Source: Candidatus Nitrosopumilus sediminis
Lineage (GTDB): Archaea > Thermoproteota > Nitrososphaeria > Nitrososphaerales > Nitrosopumilaceae
Direction: 5' to 3'
DNA length: 64,000 nt
Assembly: GCF_000299395.1 (NCBI RefSeq)
Contig: NC_018656.1
Coordinates: 806,001-870,000 of the forward strand
The notes under the pieces were generated by a model. It made no database searches and was not told the DNA's origin. It saw only the letters and a list, made by a program, of their open reading frames with translations. The translations under genes were made by a program, and so were the position numbers. Below, piece after piece: positions 1-15,330 of this stretch; positions within the stretch are counted from its first letter, which is position 1; each line of letters starts with the position of its first letter.

Positions 1-840
1 ATGGCAAATGAAGCAGGAGTAAAATTAACTTATGATGATTTTGAGAGGATAAGAAAAAAGACACCTCACATTGCAGATATGAAACCAGGCGGAAGCTATG
101 TCATGAACAGTCTAGACAAAATTGGCGGAATCCCATTTGTTCTAAAAAAGCTAGCTGCTAAAGGATTGCTAAATGGAGATTGTATTACAGTTACAGGTAA
201 AACCATACAACAAAATCTTGATGCCATGACAATTCCAGAACCAGAACAATCAATCATCAGACCAATTGAGAATCCATTGCACTCAGTAGGAACAGCAGTT
301 GTTCTCAAAGGAACTCTTGCACCAGAAGGTGCAGTGATTAAAACAGCAGGTGTTGAAATGACAAAATTTACTGGTAAAGCCAAAGTGTATGACAGGGAAG
401 AATTTGCATTTGATGCAGTTGCTAAAGGAGATGTGGAAGAAGGTGAAGTCGTAGTTATTAGATATGAAGGTCCAAAAGGAGGACCAGGTATGAGAGAAAT
501 GCTTGCAACTACGGCAGCACTTGTAGGTCAAGGGTTGGGCAAAAAAGTAGCAATGGTAACTGATGGAAGATTCTCAGGAGGTACTAGAGGATTCATGGTA
601 GGACATGTTGCACCTGAAGCATATGTTGGAGGCCCAATTGCACTAGTCAAAGATGGAGATGAGATTACCATCGATACTGAAACTACAATAATTGATCTTC
701 ATGTTTCAGAAGAAGAATTAGCAAAAAGAAAACAAGAATGGCGAAAACCTGAACCAAATTACACCTCAGGAGCTCTTGCAAAATATGCAACACTGGTAGG
801 ATCTGCAGCACAAGGTGCAATTACTACTGCAAATCCATAG
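1..840 (+). CDS. ilvD: Dihydroxy-acid dehydratase, C-terminal half (5' end outside window)
   Basis: IlvD dehydrates 2,3-dihydroxy-isovalerate and its methyl homologue in branched-chain amino-acid synthesis, in the cytosol. The 279 visible residues match the C-terminal half of the family. They include the segment around [15 protein letters not shown] and the [13 protein letters not shown] motif, whose serine is the presumed catalytic base, followed by GHVAPEA. Family members are about 550-570 residues, so the Fe-S cysteine half lies upstream of base 1. The reading frame is open from the first base, so the first ATG here is probably an internal methionine. The stop at 838-840 lies inside an antisense membrane-protein frame. 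Confidence 0.95.
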   Translation: MANEAGVKLTYDDFERIRKKTPHIADMKPGGSYVMNSLDKIGGIPFVLKKLAAKGLLNGDCITVTGKTIQQNLDAMTIPEPEQSIIRPIENPLHSVGTAVVLKGTLAPEGAVIKTAGVEMTKFTGKAKVYDREEFAFDAVAKGDVEEGEVVVIRYEGPKGGPGMREMLATTAALVGQGLGKKVAMVTDGRFSGGTRGFMVGHVAPEAYVGGPIALVKDGDEITIDTETTIIDLHVSEEELAKRKQEWRKPEPNYTSGALAKYATLVGSAAQGAITTANP

Positions 841-1038
841 ATGAACAATTCCAATAGAGATTAAGACACCACTAAATAATACAACAATAATAGGTTCTGC
901 ACCCTCCAAAACTGACGTTCCCATTGATGCAGATGAGATAACACCTAAAAATACACCAAACAAAATTGCCAATATTCCAGATATGATTTCTAGAACGGCA
1001 AGAACTGTTACTCCTACTGGCCTTACTTGTGCAGACAT
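766..1038 (-). pseudogene. Truncated small membrane protein running antisense into ilvD
   Basis: Translation from the ATG at 1038 begins MSAQVRPVGVTVLAVLEI and predicts two membrane helices (about residues 8-33 and 45-66). From residue 67 the frame reads antisense through the last 75 bases of ilvD, giving an unusual Cys/Ser-rich tail. The likely reading is a small membrane protein that lost its 3' half and now stops by chance inside ilvD. A TTTTAG hexamer centred 26 nt upstream supports the ATG at 1038 over the ATG at 1083. A genuine short two-helix protein cannot be excluded. Confidence 0.5.
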
Positions 1039-1107
1039 TAAATTAAATTCAAATCTGTTATCTAAAAATGAATTGTTTTTCATAGTTTTATAATTTATCT
1101 TAGAATC

Positions 1108-2070
1108 TCAAACAAAATAAAGTACAAAAAATATTACAACTGCAACAACAGGTGTAACTATCATCATCTTTCTATCTGTTGCCAACTGTTCCTTTAATTC
1201 ATATTCTTTATGTTCAATACCTACAATGGTATTCATATGACGTTGATGCAACAACAAAGCCAAAAGAGCATTGCCAAAAACAGAATATATTGAAATCATA
1301 ATTTTATCTGCAAGTGTAAGATATCCTAATGGCGGAAGCTCACCTAGCAAAAATACTGCGTGGAAAAATATTGATGCAGTCATTCCAGTTCCAACAATTG
1401 TAATTCTATTTTGTAGAGTAGTTGAAGACATGAAAAGTGTTGCAAAGCCAAAACTAGCAAGCACTAGAGGAGGCAATAGTTTCTTTACAAATATTGAAAA
1501 CGGTTCTGTATCAATTGGAAAAGTTGCCTTGTAGTGTGGAAAGTCTGCCCAAGGGTATGAATCAATACGTGTTTCAAATGTTGGCACATCAATTTCCCAA
1601 CCAGGAACAGTAATGGTACTAAAATTTATACCACTGTTTTCTTCGTTTATTTCAAATACAATATCTTCTGCAGTAAGTGGGAAAAATGGTTCAATGTGTA
1701 CAGTTAACACCATGTTCTCAAAGGGATAATCTTTGTAGTCATTGTCTTCAAAAAATATTCCGTGAATTTGTGTTTTGTGAAAATGCTCAGTAGTGCTAGT
1801 ACCATAGGTGTTAATCACATACCCATTTGTAAAATCCCACTCTTTTGGGGGAGGGCATTCAAGGAAATTAATTTCATCAGATGTTAAAGAAAGCCAGAAA
1901 ATTAATTCATAAGAGCCAGTTGACTTTTTAATCTCTCCAATCGTTTCTAGCTTTAACCCCATCTCGTAAGTGAATGGTTTTTCTGGACAGCCATTAGATT
2001 GTGCAAAACTTTCAGAATTAAGATACACCCCTGAGAGAAGAATTAGTACTATTAGCAAGTATCGCATCAT
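1108..2070 (-). CDS. Pentameric ligand-gated ion channel (Cys-loop family) homologue
   Basis: The 320 residues have the prokaryotic pLGIC layout: signal peptide (1-23), beta-rich extracellular domain (about 24-190), then four helices. The signature loop is DYPFENMVLTVHIEPF near 114-129, matching the (D)xPFDxQxLxL region. M1 is near 196-214, M2 near 221-242, followed by the telltale ELPPLGYLTLADKIMI M2-M3 stretch (244-259). M3 is near 255-272 and a short M4 near 303-319. As in bacteria, the disulfide cysteines of the animal Cys-loop are absent. It starts 7 bases after the stop of the giant secreted protein, so the two are probably co-transcribed. Ligand and ion selectivity are unknown. Confidence 0.82.
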   Translation of the reverse strand: MMRYLLIVLILLSGVYLNSESFAQSNGCPEKPFTYEMGLKLETIGEIKKSTGSYELIFWLSLTSDEINFLECPPPKEWDFTNGYVINTYGTSTTEHFHKTQIHGIFFEDNDYKDYPFENMVLTVHIEPFFPLTAEDIVFEINEENSGINFSTITVPGWEIDVPTFETRIDSYPWADFPHYKATFPIDTEPFSIFVKKLLPPLVLASFGFATLFMSSTTLQNRITIVGTGMTASIFFHAVFLLGELPPLGYLTLADKIMISIYSVFGNALLALLLHQRHMNTIVGIEHKEYELKEQLATDRKMMIVTPVVAVVIFFVLYFV

Positions 2071-2077
2071 TTTAGAA

Positions 2078-10009
<7,932 letters not shown>

Positions 10010-10227
10010 TCATATAGTATTCACTAGAATTCTTTATGCCCACATATAATCACAAAATATGAAATTACTTAAAGATGATCTTGTAATAGCAAAATATTAC
10101 ACTTTCAAACGTAAATTATCAATTAATTTCAAAATTCTTGTCTTATTTTAGAAGATCATAATTTCACAAAACTCCCCCCTAGTATCAGACTATCAAAAAG
10201 TTTAAGATTTAACATACTGAAATAAAA

Positions 10228-10325
10228 TGGAACTAAAAGAGACGCTATAAGGTCAATTCCCATCCAATTTGAACCATGAGTTATTATTATTAACATTTCA
10301 CGATAAATGTTAACGAGAGTTTTTG
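10228..10325 (+). ncRNA. Candidate small RNA A of a tandem pair
   Basis: A TTTAAG hexamer at 10201-10206 predicts a start near 10230, where TGGAACTAA begins. The first 36 bases are repeated with about 80% identity at 10347-10381. The unit ends in a perfect hairpin (10290-10313) followed by a short T-run. No open reading frame of useful length is present. Transcription is inferred only from promoter spacing and the repeat. Confidence 0.35.
10290..10325 (+). terminator. Hairpin plus T-run
   Basis: TTAACATTT (10290-10298) pairs perfectly with AAATGTTAA (10305-10313) across a 6-base loop and is followed by CGAGAGTTTTTG. It resembles an intrinsic terminator or a stable 3' end of RNA A. Confidence 0.45.
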
Positions 10326-10346
10326 TACTATTTCAGACAACAATAT

Positions 10347-10450
10347 TGGAACTAATAGGACACTACAGAGCCAATACCCATAAGATATAACTAATTTAGG
10401 GATAATTTTGAAGTCATCTACAAACAGTCTAGAAGAACTACTTTTTAGAC
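10347..10450 (+). ncRNA. Candidate small RNA B of a tandem pair
   Basis: It begins with TGGAACTAATAGGACACTAC, a diverged copy of the start of RNA A, about 119 bases downstream. It may end near the GTCTA/TAGAC inverted repeat at about 10428-10451, which encloses a T-run. The 524-base gap between the giant gene and the next gene holds nothing else recognisable. Boundaries are approximate. Confidence 0.3.
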
Positions 10451-10530
10451 GACTACAATCTACTACAGGTTAATTTCTCAACTTTTTACCCAATGATTAG
10501 ATTTAAGTTCAAAAATATTATTTCAAACTT

Positions 10531-10743
10531 ATGGATATTTACTCGAGTAAATTTGCAATAATTGTAATAATTGCACTAGTGAGCATTCTTGCATTACAAG
10601 TAATGACAAATAGTAATAATTCAGCTCAACTAATTGATTCAGAAACATGTGAGTTATACGTCATGGATTCTCAAATCAATGCAAAAAAATACCTAAATGA
10701 ATTTGATCAAAAATGTCTAGATTTTAAGAATTTAAATCCATAG
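10531..10743 (+). CDS. Small membrane-anchored protein
   Basis: 70 residues, family not recognised. An N-terminal hydrophobic helix (about residues 7-26, FAIIVIIALVSILALQVM) could be a signal anchor. The remainder is a polar domain with two cysteines (in SETCELYV and QKCLDF), compatible with a disulfide outside the cell. TTTAAG at 10502-10507 sits 26 nt before the ATG, supporting a leaderless start. Confidence 0.65.
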   Translation: MDIYSSKFAIIVIIALVSILALQVMTNSNNSAQLIDSETCELYVMDSQINAKKYLNEFDQKCLDFKNLNP

Positions 10744-10776
10744 AAAATTAATTAATGAAACTGTTTTCATTAAATT

Positions 10777-10974
10777 ATGGAAGGTCCCTCTGAGATAAAC
10801 TCTGTTTTTTGGAATGAGGAGAAAAAATCTTGGGACTACAAACTAATCAAAGTAGAAGAATATTTTGGATTCACAGAATGCCAGCAGTGTAGAAAACCAA
10901 TGTCACATAATATAAAAACAGACGGAGAATTCAAAATGGTTTATGTTAAATGTGCTTGTGCAGATAGAAAGTAA
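10777..10974 (+). CDS. Small cysteine-rich (zinc-ribbon-like) protein
   Basis: 65 residues, not assignable to a named family. ECQQCRKPMSHN in the middle and VKCACADRK at the C terminus give a CxxC...CxC arrangement expected to bind zinc. The hexamer ATTAAT at 10748-10753 is 26 nt upstream of the ATG. It faces the convergent helicase gene with 11 bases between stops. Confidence 0.6.
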   Translation: MEGPSEINSVFWNEEKKSWDYKLIKVEEYFGFTECQQCRKPMSHNIKTDGEFKMVYVKCACADRK

Positions 10975-10985
10975 ACTCCCCACAT

Positions 10986-12665
10986 TCAAGCAGTATCGAT
11001 TCCTAAAACATCATAGTATGCTTTTGGAATCATTTGCTGCCCTTTGAAAAAGACATTATTTACTGCAGTATCCAAAACGTATGTTTTTGCCCAATCATCT
11101 TCACTTCTAATTGAACGCCCAAAACCCTGAAGGATCTTAGTAAGGGTTTGAGAGGTATACCATAGAGGGAATTTGTTCATTTTTGCCCTTGTTCTCTTTT
11201 CAGTGTAATTTGGATATGGAACCTTGGCAATTATTTGAAATCTTGACAAATCATCCTTCAAATCAACACCTTCCCATAACGAAGAGGAAAGCAAAACTCC
11301 CGTAGGATCAGTAGCATGTTCAGAAATTACCTCGTCTTGAGTTTTTCCATCTTTGTTTTTACTATGACATAGTCTAATTCTTTGAGTATTCTTGGGAGAC
11401 AAATATCTAAGAATTTTTTGACATCTAGGAATAGATGATGTTAAAATTAATCCACGTTCATCAGAATGCTCATCCATTATTCGATCAATTGTTTTAATCA
11501 CTTCAAGTTCATCCTTTTCAGTTGAACCATAACTTAACCTCCTGATGTTAAGAAGATCAATACTTCTATTTTCAATAGGGAATGGGGATTTTGGAGTGTC
11601 AACAAATGCAACATCGTCTTGTCGCAATCCCATGTTTTCACAAAAACTAGATTTATCAATTGTTGCAGACATGAAAATTTGATACTCAGTTTCAAAAAAA
11701 GAATTTGCAAATTTGGAAACGTCGATTGGCTTTACAGAAATGGTTCTAAAATTACCATTCAAATCTTTCATAGGTTCATTAACAACAAAATTGTCTTTAT
11801 CAGACATGATGTCAATTTTTGCTTGAGCCGACCGGTCATGTCGGCGCTCCAATCCAGTAATCAATTCATAATCTGGATTATTTTGAAACGCTGCACTTTC
11901 TTTAATGTCTTTAATTTTTTTGGCATATGAAAAAGCCATATCATCTGTTAGCTGTATCATTGAATCTAAATCAGTAAAATCATATTTTTCAGAATTCAGA
12001 TTACATTCATCCACTTGTCCACTAAAAATATCAAATCCAACAAACTGAATAATTTGATCCTCTATTTTGTGGGCTTCATCAAAAACGGTTACTTTTCTAT
12101 CAAGATATTCCTCAAAGAGCTTTTTGTTAAATTTCATAATTGTGAAGAATGCATGATAATTCCAAAGAGAATGTTTTGAAACTAGTGCATCATATTTTTG
12201 CATGTAATAGTGGCATGACAGAGAATCTTGAGTATTCTCTTCTACTTGTTTGATTGTAGGCTTGAATTTACAAACTTCAAAAATTTCTTTCCCATTTTTA
12301 TTCACCCTTTCCTGGCATTCACCTTTATCACAGGTCAACCCCCATCTCATCGCCCTTCTATCATTATTGACTTTTTCTGAATCCATCAATTTAAGACATG
12401 GAAAATTTTGCTTTCCTTTTACGGGTTTTAGAAACGGAATATCTTTGATATATTGATCTTGGAGATGTTTTGACGCAGTTACAGTAAAGGAGCTGTCAAA
12501 ATAGCTGGAAACGGTTGCTCCAACTAGAGACTTTCCTACACCTGTTGGAGCACATAAAATAATTTTCTTAAATCCTGATTTTAATTTCTCTTCAATTTGA
12601 GATAAGATCTCTTTTTGAATTTCTCTAGGAGTAAATTGATCTGGGAATTTTTCTAATAAGGACAG
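10986..12665 (-). CDS. XPD/DinG-family Fe-S helicase with a non-ATG start or a 5' frameshift
   Basis: The frame encodes about 559 residues of a superfamily 2 helicase. Walker A is APTGVGKS (near residue 40) and the DEAH box is in VFDEAHKIEDQ. Four spaced cysteine positions (FPC, TCDKGEC, VCKFKP, SCHYY) match the XPD Fe-S domain. Motif VI lies in LQGFGRSIRSEDD. The first in-frame TTG (12389) would delete Walker A, so translation must begin upstream, where only CTG (12665) or a frameshift from the ATG at 12673 is available before the stop at 12680-12678. A TTTTAA hexamer at 12690-12695 lies 27 nt before the CTG. Role: DNA repair or branched-DNA unwinding. Confidence 0.85.
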   Translation of the reverse strand: MSLLEKFPDQFTPREIQKEILSQIEEKLKSGFKKIILCAPTGVGKSLVGATVSSYFDSSFTVTASKHLQDQYIKDIPFLKPVKGKQNFPCLKLMDSEKVNNDRRAMRWGLTCDKGECQERVNKNGKEIFEVCKFKPTIKQVEENTQDSLSCHYYMQKYDALVSKHSLWNYHAFFTIMKFNKKLFEEYLDRKVTVFDEAHKIEDQIIQFVGFDIFSGQVDECNLNSEKYDFTDLDSMIQLTDDMAFSYAKKIKDIKESAAFQNNPDYELITGLERRHDRSAQAKIDIMSDKDNFVVNEPMKDLNGNFRTISVKPIDVSKFANSFFETEYQIFMSATIDKSSFCENMGLRQDDVAFVDTPKSPFPIENRSIDLLNIRRLSYGSTEKDELEVIKTIDRIMDEHSDERGLILTSSIPRCQKILRYLSPKNTQRIRLCHSKNKDGKTQDEVISEHATDPTGVLLSSSLWEGVDLKDDLSRFQIIAKVPYPNYTEKRTRAKMNKFPLWYTSQTLTKILQGFGRSIRSEDDWAKTYVLDTAVNNVFFKGQQMIPKAYYDVLGIDTA

Positions 12666-12785
12666 GATTTCATTTCTTTATACTCTGTATTAAAATCATG
12701 AAGGTTCTTGTGATATCAAAAATTGTCATCTAGTTCAACACATAGATCCTTTTTTCTAGTTTCAAAAAATGTAAGAAAGTTCATT

Positions 12786-12878
12786 TTATAAAATAGTTGA
12801 GAATGTGTATATGGTAATTCCTGCCAACATCAATATACTTACAGTTATTGCTTTTTTGTCATTTTGCGATAGTTTCAA
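12786..12878 (-). CDS. 30-residue single-span membrane peptide
   Basis: A TTG-started frame encodes a short basic/polar head (KLSQNDKKAIT) and one hydrophobic helix (VSILMLAGITIYTF). CTTAAG at 12902-12907 is centred exactly 26.5 nt from the TTG, and the upstream bases match four other microprotein promoters. No homologue is recognised; support comes from promoter geometry and the clear membrane segment. An opposite-strand ATG frame (12811-12900) is the alternative. Confidence 0.45.
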   Translation of the reverse strand: MKLSQNDKKAITVSILMLAGITIYTFSTIL

Positions 12879-12899
12879 TACAATTCAGAATATTCCATG

Positions 12900-12922
12900 A
12901 ACTTAAGCGTATTGATGAGTTT
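12900..12922 (-). promoter_or_regulatory. Extended promoter element, copy 1
   Basis: Read on the minus strand: AAACTCATCAATACG directly followed by CTTAAGTT. Twenty-two of 23 bases match the element at 40958-40980. It drives the 30-residue peptide. The divergent GIY-YIG gene has its own TTTAAT hexamer at 12920-12925, so two promoters sit back to back. Confidence 0.6.
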
Positions 12923-12948
12923 AATATCTAGTATCAACATCTTAAATC

Positions 12949-13266
12949 ATGGAATTATTAGATGATAAAATGAGAGTATGGACAGACAGTGCCCAATATG
13001 TAAAACCAAACCCAGGAGTATATGTTCTGTATAATAGAAAGAAAGATCCAATATACATAGGCTATACAGATAATCTTGAAAAAACATTTGCAAATTATGT
13101 AGATACTGATTTTGACGGAAGCGAATGCATGCAAAAAACTTCATCATATCAAAGAGTGTTTGACGATAATCCAAAAGAAATGCAATTGAGATTGATAGAA
13201 GACTTCAAAAATGAAACTGGCAGCATCCCAGTTTGTAATTCAGAGATCAAGATAGAAACTCGCTAA
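12949..13266 (+). CDS. GIY-YIG domain protein
   Basis: 105 residues forming a single GIY-YIG nuclease fold: GVYVLY at 23-28 and YIGYT at 36-40, with a late PVCN matching the family's P.N end. The usual arginine after the YIG strand (nL.kR pattern) is replaced, here DNLEKTFAN, so catalysis may be weak or lost. TTTAAT at 12920-12925 is 26.5 nt upstream of the ATG. Possible roles are DNA repair or a degenerate nucleic-acid-binding domain. Confidence 0.75.
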   Translation: MELLDDKMRVWTDSAQYVKPNPGVYVLYNRKKDPIYIGYTDNLEKTFANYVDTDFDGSECMQKTSSYQRVFDDNPKEMQLRLIEDFKNETGSIPVCNSEIKIETR

Positions 13267-13329
13267 ATGATTTCACTGCAATGCATTGAAGTCTTACTAG
13301 ATTAATACAAAAAATCACTAGCAAATTTC

Positions 13330-13569
13330 ATGTCAAACGCAATAATTTATGCAGGTATTGCAATCGGAGTAGCCGCCTTAGCAGGAATAATGGTTTATGC
13401 CCATGATAACCAAGAAAACTATCTTCGAGATGATGCAGTACTGGCACCAGCTGCAGAACAAGGAGTCTTTGAATCAGAAACAGGTATGGTCAAATTAAAT
13501 AAAGAACAATGGCATGAAGATCCTTTCGGAGACCTTGCAGCAAAAGTTAAAGCAGAAAATGGGAGATAA
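13330..13569 (+). CDS. Small membrane protein
   Basis: 79 residues. One hydrophobic helix (AIIYAGIAIGVAALAGIMVYA) at the N terminus is followed by an acidic soluble tail ending DPFGDLAAKVKAENGR. No family is recognised. The tail is probably extracytoplasmic or cytoplasmic depending on insertion; no cleavage site is obvious. Confidence 0.65.
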   Translation: MSNAIIYAGIAIGVAALAGIMVYAHDNQENYLRDDAVLAPAAEQGVFESETGMVKLNKEQWHEDPFGDLAAKVKAENGR

Positions 13570-13687
13570 TCTATTCTAGATTATCATCCATATTATTTTC
13601 AATATTAAACTCATCAATCATGGTATTAGGAACAAATTTTGAATTTTTCAAGTAAAGCAATTTATCTTAGATAGACGTAATTTAGGA

Positions 13688-13819
13688 ATGCATCAGTGTT
13701 ACTATTGCGAGCAAATATTTGATTCAAAAGAAAAACTATATGATCATGTTGAAGTTCATTCAGACATTGAACGAAATAAGGAAATCATGAATAGGAAAAA
13801 GCAGGCTCAAAAAAAATAG
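13688..13819 (+). CDS. 43-residue C2H2 zinc-finger protein
   Basis: The frame reads MHQCYYCEQIFDSKEKLYDH and continues with VEVH, a complete CxxC-x12-HxxxH C2H2 finger followed by a basic tail. TTTATC at 13661-13666 is about 25 nt upstream of the ATG. It probably binds nucleic acid or acts as a small regulatory or adaptor protein. Confidence 0.75.
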   Translation: MHQCYYCEQIFDSKEKLYDHVEVHSDIERNKEIMNRKKQAQKK

Positions 13820-13907
13820 TCGCATAATAATAGACTAAAAAAAATAGAGCAAAGGTAAGACTTTTTCAATTTCAGGAGCGGATATAACAATTATTTTATC
13901 ATCCAAC

Positions 13908-14174
13908 ATGGATTGGGTTGAAAAAATACTACAAAAATCATGTGATAGGACCCTTACCAAAGGAGAAGTATTGCATAGTCTTTTTCACATGATTGAAGTA
14001 AATGAAACTACATTAAACCACATTCAAACAAACAATACAGATTTTGGTCCAGAGCTTGAAGAATTAAAACAGACAGAAATTAGAGATTTGGAATTTCATT
14101 TAAAATATTATCGGAGTTTAGTAAATTACATTAATTCGATTCCAGAAAACAAAATAATTGAAAATAGGACCTAA
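13908..14174 (+). CDS. Hypothetical helical protein
   Basis: 88 residues, acidic and helix-rich (MDWVEKILQKSCDRTLTKGE...). No membrane segment or metal motif; family not recognised. TATAAC at 13883-13888 lies about 22-25 nt upstream of the ATG. Its stop codon overlaps the stop of the convergent 46-residue gene. Confidence 0.6.
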   Translation: MDWVEKILQKSCDRTLTKGEVLHSLFHMIEVNETTLNHIQTNNTDFGPELEELKQTEIRDLEFHLKYYRSLVNYINSIPENKIIENRT

Positions 14175-14311
14175 TCATCCCAAGAAACAGTGTAGGATAC
14201 AAATGTCATTGTATTAGATTTTTTTTGTGTTCCCCACTCATTTGGAGTGTGACCCGAGTTTTGCTCAGATAATTCAGTCCATTTGAATTTAGGTAACTTT
14301 GCAGTTTCCAT
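14171..14311 (-). CDS. 46-residue hypothetical protein
   Basis: The frame begins METAKLPKFKWTELSEQNSG and ends TFVSYTVSWDD, rich in Trp, Thr and Ser. A TTATATG hexamer region at 14334-14340 is 26 nt upstream of the ATG. It converges on, and overlaps by 4 bases, the preceding plus-strand gene. Function unknown. Confidence 0.5.
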   Translation of the reverse strand: METAKLPKFKWTELSEQNSGHTPNEWGTQKKSNTMTFVSYTVSWDD

Positions 14312-14366
14312 GAATCAAAATTCATAATACAAACATATAACAAATCAGACTACACTGCAAGACAAA

Positions 14367-14903
14367 TTATTGTTTTAATTTCATGAATAACAAATCATAT
14401 TTTGATTGCTGCTCAACATTCAGGCCATAATTTGTTTCGTCATGGTATTTCAAAGACTTTTCATCATACAGCTGTTGTAACTTTTCAACCTCAGCATTAA
14501 TCATCTTTCCAGAATCCTCCTTTGCAAATTGTTTTCGTTGCTCCTCATTTTGACCTCGAGTGGGAAAATGTTTTGAATAAAATTGTTCTTGTAATTTAAC
14601 GATATTCTCATTTTTGACTAATTCAGCAAGGTCAAAAGTTCCCTGTTCATGTTTTAGTAATGAATCAGTGGCCGCAGTTAATCGCACCCAAGAAAGCAAA
14701 GGATGAAACTCTACAAAAATACGAATATCCTCAATAAAGAAAACAATTTGCTCACCTATTTTTTCAGAATTCACAGTCCAAGTAAATCTGTATTTGATGA
14801 CGCTGTGTGAGTCTTCAAAGACTGCAGGATTAGATTCGGCTTGAAAATCAGACCACCTCAGAGTGAATTCAGGAGCCCATTCCAAAGTGGTATTTTCAGC
14901 CAT
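14367..14903 (-). CDS. DUF922-like protein with altered HEQ motif
   Basis: 178 residues. RWSDFQAESNPAVFEDS near the N terminus and LLKHEQGTFDLAELV (about 82-96) resemble DUF922, a putative zinc-protease-like family. The family's HEQxH has become HEQGT, losing a likely ligand. The C-terminal half is a charged helical region. No signal peptide is visible. The family call comes from motif memory and needs a profile search. Confidence 0.55.
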   Translation of the reverse strand: MAENTTLEWAPEFTLRWSDFQAESNPAVFEDSHSVIKYRFTWTVNSEKIGEQIVFFIEDIRIFVEFHPLLSWVRLTAATDSLLKHEQGTFDLAELVKNENIVKLQEQFYSKHFPTRGQNEEQRKQFAKEDSGKMINAEVEKLQQLYDEKSLKYHDETNYGLNVEQQSKYDLLFMKLKQ

Positions 14904-15098
14904 GATAGACTCTATTTCACTGAGAATAAAATTATTCTTGTATATTTTGAGATAAATTCATTTTTTATGAAATAAAGACTTGGAAAATATTATACACATT
15001 ATTAGAAAATTTTAGGCTCAATTAAACCAAGAATAAAAAATGGATCGCTTTTTCAACCCTTTTTGATCAAAATTCAAGACATGTTTTATTTTAAGAAT

Positions 15099-15104
15099 TT
15101 TTAA
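15099..15104 (+). promoter_or_regulatory. TATA-like box for the structured RNA
   Basis: TTTAAG centred at 15101.5, exactly 26.5 nt before the first base of the long stem at 15128. This is the same spacing seen at leaderless genes in this window. Confidence 0.5.
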
Positions 15105-15127
15105 GAATAGAAATCAATACGAATTTT

Positions 15128-15210
15128 GAAAGCAAGGTGATTGCGGATTTGACATCCAAACGTAACCCCCAAAGGGCCGATGATAAAGGATGTCAAATTT
15201 GCTTGCTTTC
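15128..15210 (+). ncRNA. Structured RNA candidate with its own promoter
   Basis: GAAAGCAA (15128-15135) pairs with TTGCTTTC (15203-15210). GCGGATTTGACATCC (15143-15157) pairs over 15 positions, including two G-U, with GGATGTCAAATTTGC (15188-15202). The loop of about 30 nt contains CCC..GGG. A 7-nt bulge lies on the 5' side. It does not show C/D boxes or a 3' ACA and matches no family I know. The next gene has a separate promoter, so this looks like an independent RNA rather than a leader. Confidence 0.55.
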
Positions 15211-15252
15211 TTAATTCCAAACTATTAATTTCAGCAAAATCAAGGGTTTATC

Positions 15253-15330
15253 ATGATGACAAAGTTTTATGCGTGGATGGGTATTTCAGTAGCAGCGTTA
15301 ATTGTAGGACTATTTCTATTATTTAGTTAA
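15253..15330 (+). CDS. 25-residue membrane peptide
   Basis: The frame MMTKFYAWMGISVAALIVGL continues with FLLFS, one membrane span with almost no soluble part. ATTAAT at 15224-15229 is 26.5 nt upstream of the ATG, giving a leaderless unit separate from the RNA before it. Its stop overlaps the stop of the convergent protease gene. Confidence 0.5.
   Translation: MMTKFYAWMGISVAALIVGLFLLFS

Noticed and set aside
12811-12900. Plus-strand ATG frame of 29 codons opposite the membrane peptide
   Set aside because: The minus-strand frame has the exact promoter and a clean membrane helix; this one has neither.
13605-13625. AAACTCATCAAT similar to the shared promoter element
   Set aside because: It is not followed by CTTAAG or another TATA-like box and leads to no gene.
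13571-13660. Minus-strand TTG frame of 29 codons
   Set aside because: Acidic, without motif, and no TATA-like hexamer at the correct distance from any start.
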